Shown here: positions 23,624 to 34,299 of the stretch, piece after piece
How positions within the stretch are numbered: position 1 is the first letter of the stretch
Layout: every line of letters starts with the position of its first letter
From: Nectonema munidae
Taxonomy: Eukaryota > Nematomorpha > Nectonematoida > Nectonematidae
Length of the DNA stretch: 64,000 bases
NCBI GenBank assembly: GCA_030549495.1
Contig: JAUIRK010001034.1
Location: 434,001-498,000, forward strand
Direction of reading: 5' to 3'
Position numbers and translations under genes: made by a program
Notes under the pieces: model-generated
What the model saw: the letters and a program-made list of their open reading frames with translations, nothing else
Told to the model about the DNA's origin: nothing
Databases searched by the model: none

Positions 23624-25965
23624 TAATAGGCAATTTGCCTATCTTCCCAACAAAAACTCAGAACTAGCACTTTCTCGCCTCACGCTTTACCTCGAATCTG
23701 CACTAAAAAATCATAATATAGCCTCAACTTTATTCCTAGATATCGAAAATGCTTTTAACACTGCCTGGAACCCAGCTATCATTAACAACCTCATAGAAAA
23801 CACCTACCCCACATACATGATAAAGTTCATACACAATTACCTCAACCATCGCATTCTAATTCTAACTGAAAACAACCACTCATATATTCGCGAGCTCTCT
23901 CTCTCTACTCCTCAAGGTGGCAGATTATCTGACCTACTTGGGTTAATACTCATCAATCCTCTTCTTGCGTTTATCAACAACAACTCTGAATTTTTTCAGG
24001 GATATTCCGACGACCTTCTTTTCTCTTTTTCTAGTTCTGAGCAAAACGAAAATCTTAAACAATCTGCTTCCTTACTAAAACAAATTCAATTCAAAGCGCA
24101 ACAATACAAAATTTCCTTTAACCCTAATAAATCCTACTTAATTCATTTTACAAGCAAAAGAATCAAACCTTTACCCTTACAACTTAACACAACAAACAAA
24201 TTAGATCCACAGAACCAAGTAAAATATCTTGGGCTCACTTTCCAACCCAACTTAAAATTCTCTACTCATTTCAAAAGCAACTTACAAAAATTAGTCAAAA
24301 CCCTTTTCTATCTTAAAAACGGAATTTCTTACAAATGGGGACTTTCCCCAAAAATCACAAAGTTCATTTATAAAAGTCTCATTTTCCCTGTCCTCAAATA
24401 TGGAGTTCTTTCATGGGGCTCAGAGTTAAGACATCAGTCATCCCTTACTCATCTCAACAAAATTCATCGCCTGTGTCTCCTTTCTATCACCAATGCCTAT
24501 CACACTACACCAACTACAAAACTTGAATTATTCACTAATACGCTACCCCTACATCTCAATCTAAAGAAAACGCTTCTTAAAAATTACCTTATAACATTCT
24601 GCTCTACACCACCACCACATCCTTTCACCAACCTATACACAACACAAACATCCCAATCACTGCAGTACTACAATTTCTTATTAATTTAGTTTGCTCCTAA
24701 CAAAACATCTTATCAAGTGCTACCATTAAATCACCCAATTGAGCTCATCCACCCTTCTTCGTCTCCTCCTTACACCACTAACATCTGTCACCATAGATAT
24801 CTTGCCCTAAACTCTATAGCTCACCAACGTACAACAAATACTATCAGTTCACTTTCAATTTTCACTGACGGTTCCAAATCACAACACCGCTCTTCAGCTG
24901 CATGCGCATTCTTCCTACAAAACACAAAAAAACCATTCCTCATCCAGCACACAAACCTAGATCCAGAAATTACTGCACACGAAACAGAAATTCATGCAGT
25001 ATTACTATCCTGCAACATTCTCCTTAATAACCTAATTTCCTTTTCTACCTCTTTCAAATATATCACTTTTTTCACAGACTCGCAAAATTTAATAAATGAC
25101 CTAAAACTTGAAAACAAAATCTCACAATCAACTTATAGTTTAGCAAGCAAACTTATTCACCTATCTGATCACTTTGAATTAAAAATCGTATGGTGCCCAG
25201 CTCATTCCAGCTGTTTCGAAAATTACCTCGTCGACTACATTGCAAAATCAAAAATCTCCGATTCACAGATCCTACCCCTATTTTCTCTACCCATCTCCAC
25301 ATTTACAAACACTATAACTAACTCTACACTACTGCAGTGGCAACAATCTATTGACTCAACCATCACATCACTTCCGACATCTATGCCATTATCACAACTC
25401 ATTTTAAACAAAAACTTTCACTCACTCCCTCGGAACATCATTCGGTGGCTCTCATCCCATTGCCCTTGTAATGCATACTTCTTCAAATTCAAACTTCACT
25501 CAAACCCTTTCTGTCGTTTCAGCTGTTCGTACATTGAAACACCTATACATATTCTCCTTTATTGTCCAAATTTTCATTCTCACCAACTCCTTGAAAAAAG
25601 CCGCTACTTTTTTAAAGATATTCCATCCTCTCTACATGATCTTCTACAAGACCCAATACTCATCAAACAATTCTCTCTTCTCATAACCACAATCGAACCA
25701 ATACTCTCTGCAAAACAAACACTCATTCCTCTCTCAAATATCCAATAACAATAAGCCTTTATCATCACTAACCCATACATTCTACACAAGTCTAGTGTCT
25801 ACAGCCATTAAAACTTTCCAAATTTTCCTTCCTATTTTAGAAAGACCCACAAAGACTAAACTTACACTTTGAAGACTAAATTCCAGCAGACTTGCAAGCA
25901 TATCAGCTCCAGCTGGAAAGTGCTTAGAAATCTCCATACCTACCTACCTATTACAAAGTTGTTAA
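23624..25965 (+). mobile_element. 5'-truncated LINE with RT and RNase H, inside piggyBac D
   Basis: One plus-strand frame (about 23650-25748) encodes reverse transcriptase then RNase H, the layout of I/R1/LOA/Jockey-with-RNaseH clades. The 3' end has TACCTACCTACCTA short repeats rather than a long poly-A. The endonuclease, ORF1 and N-terminal RT are absent, so the copy is 5'-truncated. No clear target duplication was found. Splitting piggyBac D makes it the youngest layer of the nest. Confidence 0.85.
23650..25748 (+). pseudogene. LINE ORF2: reverse transcriptase and RNase H
   Basis: RT begins at LFLDIENAFNTAWNP (motif A region, 23732 on), then STPQGGRLSDLL (usually PQGSVLSPLL) and YSDDLLF for the YADD active site. 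A single in-frame TAG at 24687-24689 separates RT from RNase H. RNase H keeps FTDGSK, an ETEIHA glutamate, FFTDSQ and VDYIAK, so all four acidic residues are present. A Cys-rich tail (CPCNAYFF ... CRFSC ... YCPNF) follows. One stop plus the 5' truncation make it non-functional, but the copy is well preserved. Confidence 0.85.
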
Positions 25966-26087
25966 TTTTTTTTATTTATTTTTTTGAACTAGTATTAGTG
26001 GATAAAAAAGGTTTATTAAGGTATTAATCAAGTATAAAACGTTCAAGTCTATTGAGAAATAAAATACAAATATTAATAGATACTGAT

Positions 26088-26102
26088 GGGTCTCTGAGAC
26101 CC
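26088..26102. repeat. Subterminal palindrome GGGTC-N5-GACCC (right, piggyBac D)
   Basis: GGGTC TCTGA GACCC, 18 bp inside the right end of piggyBac D. Confidence 0.7.
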
Positions 26103-26269
26103 ATGTTTACAAACAAAGGGTTAAAATAGAGTGTACTCAGCGCATACCTAAAGTCCTAAATTTATAAGACTACTTTATATTTGTTTTACAAAATTGGTGA
26201 ATTTAAATACTATACTTCCAGCGAAAATATTTTAATTAAATTTGCATATCGAATATCGTGCGCAGAAAA

Positions 26270-26835
26270 AATTCCCCAAATAAAAAGTAGGAAAAAACGC
26301 CACTGGTAAAAATGCCCCAATTTAAAATTAGGCAAAAATGCCCCAACACAAAAAAAATTTAAAAAATTATTAATTAAAATTTAAAAAAAAATTTTTTTTA
26401 AAAAGATATGTCAAATAAAGATTGTAAAAAAAAAAAGTTAACTTTTCATCTAAAACATTTAAAATTTAATTAAAGTAAATTAAAAAACTCAGCATACGAC
26501 AATTTTTTAAATACAAAAAATTTTTTTATAAAACAGTAAATATTTTTGGACTTTGTGTGTATCAGAACACTTTCTAAATATAATTTGTATTTTAACTGAT
26601 TTTAAGAACACATTCCCGCAAATCTGCACCTTTGCTATTGTTTTCAAGAACTTTATAAAGAAAAAAACTCTATAGATTAAGAAATTTAGCCTTTCAAAAC
26701 GGTACCAAATAAAAATATTTATATAATTAAAAAAATCCTGAAAATCAAAAATTAGGGGGCATTTTTTCCTACTTTTTAATTAGGGGCATTTATTCTGGAG
26801 GCATTTTTTCCTGGACATTTTTACCTACAACCATC
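26270..26835. mobile_element. MITE-like element with repeated AAAATGCCCC ends
   Basis: The left part holds several AAAAATGCCCC / AAAAACGCC blocks and AAAAAGTAGGAAAAAA. The right part holds the same blocks inverted (GGGGCATTTTTTCC, TCCTACTTTTTAATTAGG). Inverted subterminal motifs without coding suggest a non-autonomous DNA element. Exact ends and target duplication are unclear. Confidence 0.5.
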
Positions 26836-27365
26836 GAATATACACTAGTTTAAAAAAATCCTAAATTGTTAGGGGGTGGAATACGCTTTTCATTTGAAAA
26901 ATGATGTAGTCTACCAGGCACATTACAGTAATTGATGAAAGAATATTTGATTCATAGAGAAAACAAATAACTGAAGGTTGGATAGTTTTATATGAGTGAA
27001 TGTAGTCTAAAGGCAAAGCGTCTACTAGACAGTAGAGACACTGCGATGCTTATATAAAAAAATGTGATTGATTCAGGGGCAAGCGTATAAAATGAAGTTA
27101 TAATTGTGCAAACAAAAAATTAAGATCGCATTATTTCATTTTACTTAGCATCATTCAAAAATAGTTTAAAAGCTAAATTGATACAAGCTACAAAAAGTAA
27201 AATAACTTTTAACATTTTGCAATGATTTGCCTTTTATAATAACTTTTAAGGAAAAAAGTCTATCAGAAAAAGTTATAGAGCTTCAACAAAAACAAAAAAT
27301 TTTAGAGCATAACTTAAGTTTTTGAAAACTAATTTGACGCATCCCCTACAGCATACTCTATGGGT

Positions 27366-27510
27366 GGCATGGCAGGTTGGTTGAGATGATGGACTCAGCA
27401 CGGAAGCCTCTGGATTCGATTTCTCATCGATACGAATTTGTTCATAGTTTGACATAAGCGGTACATCACAGCCTTGTCAATGAAAATACACGCGCTGCAC
27501 CATACCTTTT
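27366..27510 (+). mobile_element. tRNA-derived SINE (family 1, copy 1)
   Basis: The head GGTTGGTTGAGATGATGG (A-box-like) and GGATTCGATTTC (B-box-like) is followed by a body with TCATAGTTTGACATAAGC and TCAATGAAAATACACGC. The same body is found at 56212-56350. Confidence 0.6.
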
Positions 27511-27744
27511 GCTCAAAATTGAAAAATTTGCTACATAATTAACGTAGGAGAGAAAGGAAACAAAAGAAAGTAATAAAAAATGTTCACTATTTTAAAATGG
27601 AACCGTCTGTTCTCAGAATAATTTCAAAATAATACGAGGCATAAAGAATTAGAGTTTATTTGATATTTTCAAGTTTTTATAAGCAGCAAAAGCCAACGTT
27701 TAAGTAGCCAACCCTTATAATTAAAAAATTATTTAAACTAACGG

Positions 27745-28025
27745 TCGACAGACATTTCCCCCATAGACATTTCGCCCCCTGACAAATTGTCTCATAGGCT
27801 TTTAGTTTCATCCATCTTTGCTTATTATATGTGTAAAATTATTAAAAAATTTTATATTCTTTTTTATTTTATCTCTATTAAATTATTTCAAATTAATCAA
27901 TTTATCTCTTAATTTTTTAGAATTGTCCATGGGACGAACTGTCTTATGAAAATAATGGGGTGAATTGTCTAAGGGGCGAACTGTCTTATGAAAATAATGG
28001 GGCGAAATGTCCGAGGACCAAACTA
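27745..28025. mobile_element. MITE-like element with GACATTTCGCCCC ends
   Basis: The left end has CATAGACATTTCGCCCC; the right end has GGGGCGAAATGTCC in inverse orientation. The right half contains a tandem duplication of GAACTGTCTTATGAAAATAA followed by TGGGGYGAA. Non-coding; superfamily not determined. Confidence 0.5.
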
Positions 28026-28236
28026 ACATAAATCAAAGTATACAAGAAAAGAAAATTATTGCGATTTTTTGAATATTAAAGTTTTCAAATGTTACAAAAT
28101 GTAGCAAACGTAGCGATAAAGATTGTGACTTTTGTTGAAAAAAAATTCTTAGCGCGAGTCTAACAATATTCATGATATAAAATCGTAACGATTTAAAACT
28201 ATTTAAATTTAACTTTAAATGCAAATTAGACAGAAG

Positions 28237-28434
28237 CAGTGGTGTAGCAAAAAAAAGTTGATAGAAGGGGCACAATTTAAAAACAAAAAACTTGCGCAAC
28301 ATTATTTATACATTCTTGATCCTTTCATTGGAGAAATTTTTAAAAAATCATATCGCATAAGATGCATGGGGGCAACACGCGGTATATAGGAGTGTGGGCA
28401 CGGCCCCTCATGCCCCAGCCTAGCTATGTCACTG
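28237..28434. mobile_element. hAT MITE nested in the outer hAT
   Basis: The left end CAGTGGTGTAGC and right end (reverse complement CAGTGACATAGC) are flanked by GACAGAAG (28229-28236) and GAGAGAAG (28435-28442), 7 of 8 matching. It is 198 bp and non-coding, and lies near the right end of the 21105-28863 element. Confidence 0.75.
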
Positions 28435-28572
28435 GAGAGAAGAGCTGAATGAGATAGGACAGCTTAACAAGAGAAGAGGGCTTGAATGAAAGAAGAGAGC
28501 TCGAGTGAATGATTGAGTTTTAGCAGAGAAAGCGGAAGAGAAAAACAGAGGAGAGAGAAAGAGAAATAGAAT
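28435..28572 (+). repeat. GA-rich low-complexity tract
   Basis: The plus strand is dominated by A and G (GAGAGAAG, AGAAGAGAGC, GAGAGAGAAAGAGAAA). Confidence 0.7.
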
Positions 28573-28983
28573 CACTTGACAGAAGATGAGAAAATCTAGC
28601 GTATCATCAACATGTGTGTGCTCAAAAATACTACAAAGAGAAGACACTGTGATAAACATTGCTTACTTATTGTGTGCATATTGAAGCAATGGATTATAAT
28701 ATATTCGATAGGAATTTCAGAGCAGCTTGGCATGATGTTTGATTGATTCGAAAGTCTGCATACATGTTTTATAAACAAGCAGCAACTCTTACTTATAGAA
28801 AAATATTGGGGGGGGGGGCGAAGGTCATTTTCGCCCCCCTCGCCCCCCGGATCTGCGCCCCTGATTTCAATATAACAAGATTTATGAAAATTTTTTTAAG
28901 AAGAAATAAACATTTAAAATAAATCATTCTTTTTGATATTCTTAATAGCTGGTTGGTTGGTTGGAGATAACTTTCAGCCTTAA

Positions 28984-29110
28984 CCCTTTTGTGACCAGAA
29001 ATCAGACGATATTTATTAAAAAACAGAAGATTCATATAAAAATTATTTGAAAAAGCAAACGAAGGTAAAATTGTTTATGTATCATATATGATACACTGGA
29101 CACTAAAGTG
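28984..29110. mobile_element. TTAA-flanked MITE (piggyBac-like), copy 2
   Basis: TTAA at 28980-28983 and 29111-29114 flank ends CCCTTTTGTGACCA and (reverse complement) CACTTTAGTGTCCA. It shares AATCAGACGATAT and CAGAAGATT with 6373-6489. It is 127 bp and non-coding. Confidence 0.75.
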
Positions 29111-29144
29111 TTAAGATGGTTAATCACAGTTTTTGTGAATTTGT

Positions 29145-29230
29145 TTTTAAGAGTTGGCAGCCTTGGGGATCGAACCCCTGACCTTAAATTGTTAAGCTGA
29201 GAGGTACACCCTAACAACCATTGAGTAATT
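29145..29230 (-). mobile_element. tRNA-derived SINE head (minus strand)
   Basis: The reverse strand reads TGGTTGTTAGGGTG (A box), then GGGGTTCGATCCCC (B box with T-arm palindrome) and AAGGCTGCC. The acceptor stem does not pair well and no body or tail was defined, so it is a SINE head or tRNA pseudogene rather than a working tRNA. Confidence 0.5.
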
Positions 29231-30173
29231 CATAAAATAATAAAATTTAAAAACTTTAAAAAAATAAAAAAATTCAATTAATGAAAATTCATGAAATTAA
29301 ATAAATATTAGTTTTAATGTATTATTGAAACTATAAGATAAAAAGTGTATCTTTATAAAGAAGTTTTCTTTAAGTTGGCCCCAAAATATTGAGTTTGGCA
29401 CAAATTAGTCACACCCTTTGTTGTATTTGTTTGAATTTAATGTGTATTTGGGTATATTAGGATTTATTTGGGTAAAATGGTTCACCTATTCGAAAATAAT
29501 TAATATTTGATAAACAGAAGTTAACTAAATTTGCCAATTAATAGCCATACAATTAAATATAAATATATTGGCAAAGCTTATAGACATATATAACATCTTA
29601 TAGAGCTAGATAAAATCCCATGAAAACAGCGTGTATTTAACTTGTTCAAAGAAGATATATATATATATATATATATTAACCTCTATTATATAACCAAGGT
29701 AAAGAAAATAATTCTTTTAAATAAAATTGGCTCGGTGTATGATTTGATATAATAAATTTAGGGAGAACGGAGTAAAAATTATTGTGTTTTTGATAATTAT
29801 ACATTACTGCAATACATCATTCTTTTGTTAATATGCGCACGTTGGGATCAGAAACACCTAGCGCATATTAAGTGAGAGCATTTTAGTATCCGTCATGTCC
29901 GCCATCTTGGATTTCGTCTGAGAACGAGAAATAATTGAATATGCCAGAAACCGCGAGATTCGGTGTTTGGGTTGTTTTTGGTATATATTAACCGGACTTA
30001 GCATACAAAACAGGAAATAAAATTCAATACAACAAATTTTATTGGAATTGATAATTCAATAAAATACAATGGAAATCGACTTAACTGCATTCAATTATAT
30101 ATAAATACCAAAATACAAATATACTAATGTGTACACAAAGAGAAGAGCATTTTTTACAATATTTTATTTCACT
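29231..30173. other. Intergenic AT-rich sequence with promoter-like patch
   Basis: A TA microsatellite lies at about 29657-29676. GTCCGCCATCTTGGATTTCG near 29898-29917 contains a YY1-type CCGCCATNTTG element, common at the 5' ends of mitochondrial ribosomal protein genes. It is about 1 kb upstream of MRPS33 and may mark that gene's promoter or first exon. Confidence 0.35.
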
Positions 30174-30359
30174 TCATGAGAAAATCATCCAGCTTGGTCG
30201 TAGTTTATGAAAGGGGTAGACTGTTGAATACTTACTAGGATCATTCCATTGCTCTCCAGGAAGGGAATAATGAGCTGGATGTACTTCAGGGCTTAGGCTC
30301 GACTCGAAAATCATACAAATGCGTATTTTTTTGGGGTCCAAGATGCCGATGCATATCAA
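30174..30359 (-). CDS. Possible host exon, function unknown
   Basis: The minus strand encodes LSPEVHPAHYSLPGEQWNDP, with host-like rather than transposon-like composition. It is followed by a strong donor-like GTAAGT (30232-30227). Alternatively the frame runs on to KYSTVYPFHKLRPSW and a stop at 30174, with AATAAA about 10 nt beyond. I do not recognise the family. Confidence 0.3.
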   Translation of the reverse strand: MICIGILDPKKIRICMIFESSLSPEVHPAHYSLPGEQWNDPSKYSTVYPFHKLRPSWMIFS

Positions 30360-30931
30360 CCGATTCAGATATTATCCGAGCGCATTTTAGCGGAAGATTG
30401 GTGTATATCTAGATTCTGTGGATTTAATTTGTTTCTATCAAAACCTTCAAAATTATGGAAATTATTTTTACAAGGGAATTCAAAGTGAATTTTTTTAATT
30501 TATGACTCCTTATTATTCTTAATTAATCAATTCCCTTCTTTAATTAGATTGAGTAATACCTTTAATTTAAAGGTGATAAGAAATATCAATTTGTATATTT
30601 CCAGATACGCATTTATTTGAATGAAAATTAGAAAATATATTGTCAATTATGCGACGATTTAACTTGATCAACCTGATTGGCTTTAGAATATTTGACAAAA
30701 ATTGTTTTTATGTAGAATGTTGAGAAGGATAGAAATGAGATTATTGATTTTACTAAATTAATTTAAAATTCACCCATTAGAATTAATTTTATTCCAAAGC
30801 CACAAATATGATTTAGTGAAATTTGAAATCTAGATAAAAAAGTAAAACTTCAGCCATTAAGAAAACTTATTTGGAATGTATTTTGGTTTGCTTTTTCAAT
30901 TCTAATGTTTTAATGGCGCTAATATTTTCAG

Positions 30932-31383
30932 AATTGTTTTTAAACTTTAAAAATAATATACATTATATACCAATTGCTAATTTGAAAAAATGGCGTAAGC
31001 TTAATAAAAATCCTTTTCATCCGAAGAAATCACCTGTAACATACAAAGGGTTAACCCCATACCGAGAAAGTATGACGAAATTGTCTCGTAAAATTTTTGG
31101 AGAAGTTGTCACTCCTACTACTGCAAAATCAATGAAAGTTGAACAAATTTTTAAAAGGCTTCCTCTTCATAGATTTCCTTTTTATAGTAAATACTGGAAT
31201 CCTTGTATAGAAGAAACATCTTTACTTTTTAAAAGACTTCGTGATCATGGATTGTTCAGGGATGAGCACCTGGATTTTAGAGAAGAGATGAAAAGGAGAA
31301 AAATATTGCGTGGTAAATTTAAACCTTTTCTAAGACAAGATAAAAAGAGGTTTAGTGAAGAAAGTGAAAATAAAACAAAGTAA
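30932..31383 (+). CDS. MRPS33: Mitochondrial ribosomal protein mS33 (MRPS33)
   Basis: The C-terminal about 100 residues match mS33, a small-subunit mitoribosomal protein: SRKIFGEVVTPTTAKSMKV, then FKRLPLHRFPFY, LFKRLRDHGLFRDEHLDF and EEMKRRKILRGKFKP. Human mS33 is 106 residues and aligns from its N-terminal MSRLSxRLFGEV, equivalent here to MTKLSRKIFGEV at 31072. The open frame extends further upstream (to 30871). A splice acceptor AATATTTTCAG ends at 30931, so the exon may start at 30932 with extra N-terminal residues (KWRKLNKNPFHPKKSP), plausibly part of a mitochondrial targeting region. The true start is not settled. The stop at 31381-31383 is followed by AATAAA at 31419-31424. Confidence 0.9.
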
Positions 31384-31418
31384 CTTATATTTGCCTATAT
31401 ACAATATTTTTCCATTTT

Positions 31419-31424
31419 AATAAA
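31419..31424 (+). terminator. Polyadenylation signal of MRPS33
   Basis: AATAAA, 36 nt after the MRPS33 stop codon. Confidence 0.6.
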
Positions 31425-32701
31425 TATTTTTTTTGCATTCAAAGTTATTCTCTCTTTTATAATTTTAATATATTAGAGATGTCTTTAATTAATATTTTTT
31501 CTTTACATCTTCATTCATTTATTTGTAAATAAGCTTCAAGGTCATGGTATGTCAACTTAATGAGCTATTTTCAAATGCTTTATTCAAATTTAATATATAT
31601 TATAAAATAAATGAACTCATTTTAAAATAAATAATGACTTAGTTCACCCTTTTTTATATTAACATCTTTGTGATACAAGTATGAATCATCTTTTTTCATC
31701 ATATCGCTTCTCAGTCTCTCTTACTCGGGTTTAAAGTATATTTTATGAACCTAGAGAAAAATTTGCGACCATTATTGTCCTTTGCATCACGAAATAAAAT
31801 TTATATTGTAAAAGATGCTTTTTTTGACAATAATTAATTGCAGTAAAACTTATAATTTATACTTCAGACTAAAATATTGATCAAAATAAATTGTCCTTAT
31901 TTTGATATTTACACAATAAAGAAGTATCCGCAGAGAGAAGTTTTACTGTAATCAAATAAATAAATAAAATAGTCTCTAATTTTATATTTAAATAAAAATA
32001 TAAGGATGGTTATTCAAGCTTCATTTCTAATAAAGTGACTTCTAGAATTTCTTAACATATGTCTATTTTTACAAATAATAATACTTTTTATTTATAAATA
32101 TTTTAATATTATTTATCAATTATAAAATGAAAATAATATATCAAATAAAGTTTTTCTACTTAAATGATTTGACATTTAAGATCTACACAAGCAGTTTTGT
32201 ATTGAAATTTGGTATTATAAAAATAAAGCGCATGCTTTTAAAGGGCCTGCACAGAGAACTTCGCTGCGCACTTGGATTTCATTTAAAGCGAGTTTCACTC
32301 TACTCCATTTTAACAAACATGGAGACAACTTCGATATCTTATCTAACATAGGTTTCGATGGCAAAATTGCAGTCTTATACTTCGCTTACTGTTGAGTAGT
32401 GATGTACCGATCTGAATTTTTCACCGATTTCGACTACATTTTAGGCTGCTGTTGAATTTACACTTTTTATCGCCACTGCTGCTCCTCATCCTAAAGAGCA
32501 ACAAAAATTCTACACTTTCCCTGTGATTCACTTCCTTACAAAGGAAGTACTCACTCAGTCTGAAATAAAAATGGCTTTTGTTTGACTGACAGGTTACGCT
32601 AATAATAGTAATAATAATAATAATGAGATAGCGTAATCCATGGGCCTACAACAAAAACATTTCATTTAAAATGCTTGTGTCGATACAAATGAAATATTTT
32701 A
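31425..32701. other. AT-rich intergenic sequence
   Basis: No gene recognised. A short AAT microsatellite lies at about 32603-32621. Confidence 0.5.
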
Positions 32702-32822
32702 AGGAATAGAGTAAACACTTTATTGGACACAAAAATTCAAAATTTTGTTTTAATTTTAGATTGTCTGCGAAAGTTTACTTTTTGAAAAATTTTGTGCCCA
32801 ATAATTGATTTACTCTATTCCT
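32702..32822. mobile_element. Palindromic MITE with about 33-bp inverted ends
   Basis: The left end AGGAATAGAGTAAA and the right end inverse (TTTACTCTATTCCT) extend to about 33 bp of inverted similarity, ending in GACACAAAA / TTTTGTGCC. TA flanks both sides, compatible with a Tc1/mariner- or pogo-type target. It is 121 bp and non-coding. Confidence 0.75.
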
Positions 32823-33147
32823 ATTTACTTACTAAGTTCTTATTTACTGTTTTTTTTAAATATTTTATGCACCAATCCTCAATCAACATCACTTCTGATT
32901 TTAAACTTTTTTAATACTTTTTTTGGGATCTCCTGAACAATAACCACCCCATCTTTTCTAGGATGGTTGTTCTTCAGGAGGTAAAATTTGAGGGCGGCCA
33001 TTCTTCAGGAGGGTTTATGTGATGAATATCTGATCATATTAATCAGCAATTTGATGTATGGGAATAAAAAAAATTTTTATTATATTTTTAGTTTTTCATG
33101 AATTGTCAGTTTTTTTATTAGATAATTTAATTTTCTACTTAAAGATA

Positions 33148-33372
33148 TTATATTAATATGAAAAAAAAGTTTATATTCTTGGGGTGGTTATTCTTCAGAA
33201 GAGTGGTTTGGGGTGCTTCTTCAGTTGTTACGAAAAAACTTTTCTGGAGTGGTTTATCTTCAGGGGATCCCTTTTTTGTATCTAAAATTATAAAAAGAAA
33301 GTACACTAAAATGTGAGTTACCAGGCAGAGAGAGAGAGAGAAAGCAGTAAAATAGAAGTAGGCGGCCCTCAT
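33148..33372 (-). pseudogene. Candidate small secreted-peptide gene, copy B
   Basis: It starts MRAAYFYFTAFSLSLCL on the minus strand and keeps a consensus donor (CTG|GTAACT) that copy A has lost. The intron would be about 40 bp with acceptor TTTTAG. Downstream sequence down to about 32935 repeats a motif related to LLKNNHPKN on both strands, suggesting a repetitive mature peptide. If spliced, the reading frame after the junction is short, so this copy is probably decayed too. Confidence 0.4.
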
Positions 33373-33429
33373 GCTGTCAGACCTGAACTAATGTTTGATG
33401 GTGACTTGCTATGAACTGCTTATTGATAT

Positions 33430-33438
33430 CCTTTTATA
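33430..33438 (-). promoter_or_regulatory. TATA box of candidate secreted-peptide gene, copy B
   Basis: TATAAAAGG on the minus strand, at the same distance from the ATG as in copy A. Confidence 0.5.
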
Positions 33439-34299
33439 TCAAACTACGCTGACTAATATAGATCAACACAAACTTATGTATCAGGAGATTACTTGCTGTG
33501 AGTTAAAATAAAAAATAAGTCATTGCATAGCGGAAAATTCATTGTTTGTTGGAAAGAGGAGTTTTTTTCACTTTAAAATTTAGAAAATCAGAATCATAAT
33601 CGTTATCTAGAATCGGCTCCAACGCCCAAAGGGAATACACACAAGTATTTCTAGCCTCTTTTTGTCTACCTGCCTGTACACACACACGAATAGTGCATAT
33701 GTATATTCCAAAATAACACCTGACTTATAAAAGAATTGTTAATAATTCAAGGAGTGAACAAATAAAATGAATGGATAAATTTTCCATACTTTTAAATTTC
33801 TCTTTACGCTTGGGGCTTATTTCTAATATGAATTATTTTCTTCTAATGAGTTTTTCAAAAATGCTGCATGAATTATCAATTGTGGTGCATTACAAAGATA
33901 TACACATCAGCTTATCGCATGATTAAAACAATAAAAATCATCAGATCCCCCTATATATGAGACATCCTCCTCATCTTTGATATCATCGAACAAAATAAAA
34001 TATTACCTTTCATTACATAATCTGAAAGTTTTATGTAAATCAGTTTTAAAATGTTTATAGTTATATTTTCTTGGTAATGGATTGAATTTTCACTAAATAT
34101 GAAAAATAATACAAAAAAACTGATAGGTTTTGAAAAAATATTATGACGTGGGTTATATTTGTAAAATTCAAAGATCAAGAAGGTTCCTTCATTGAAATGG
34201 TAAAAATAAAATAAAGCATAAATAAAATTTAATTGACTAATTTGTAAAATTTCAGCTTTACTGAGCAAAATTAGTTAATGCAGTTGGAATTCGATAGGG

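Larger units (their letters stand above)
21214..26120 (-). mobile_element. piggyBac transposon D, interrupted by a LINE
   Basis: TTAA at 21210-21213 and 26121-26124 flank ends CCCTTAATTTGTA (left) and CCCTTTGTTTGTA (right, reverse complement), 11 of 13 identical. The transposase runs on the minus strand (23217 to about 21497). GGGTC-N5-GACCC palindromes lie at 21258-21272, 23387-23401 and 26088-26102. A LINE (23624-25965) sits in the 5' flank of the transposase gene. Without it the element would be about 2.57 kb, a normal piggyBac size. Confidence 0.9.
21105..28863. mobile_element. Outer hAT element enclosing nested insertions
   Basis: The left end CAGGGGCGCACATCC and the right end (reverse complement CAGGGGCGCAGATCC) match at 14 of 15 bases. 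The flanking 8-bp duplication ATTTCAAT is perfect (21097-21104 and 28864-28871). Both subterminal regions carry GGGGGCGAAA. Only 105 bp of left sequence precede the piggyBac insertion; the remainder lies after 26124. I found no hAT transposase inside, so it is probably non-autonomous. It is the oldest layer of this nest. Confidence 0.85.

Noticed and set aside
19259-25965. Twin-priming inversion joining the minus-strand ORF1 piece (19259-20450) with the plus-strand RT piece (23624-25965)
   Set aside because: The two pieces lie in different host elements with separate boundaries (repeat unit A and piggyBac D), so a single inverted insertion is not supported.
28800-28862. Long G and C runs as a G-quadruplex regulatory element
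   Set aside because: They are the subterminal part of the hAT end and resemble similar runs in other elements here; no gene is adjacent.
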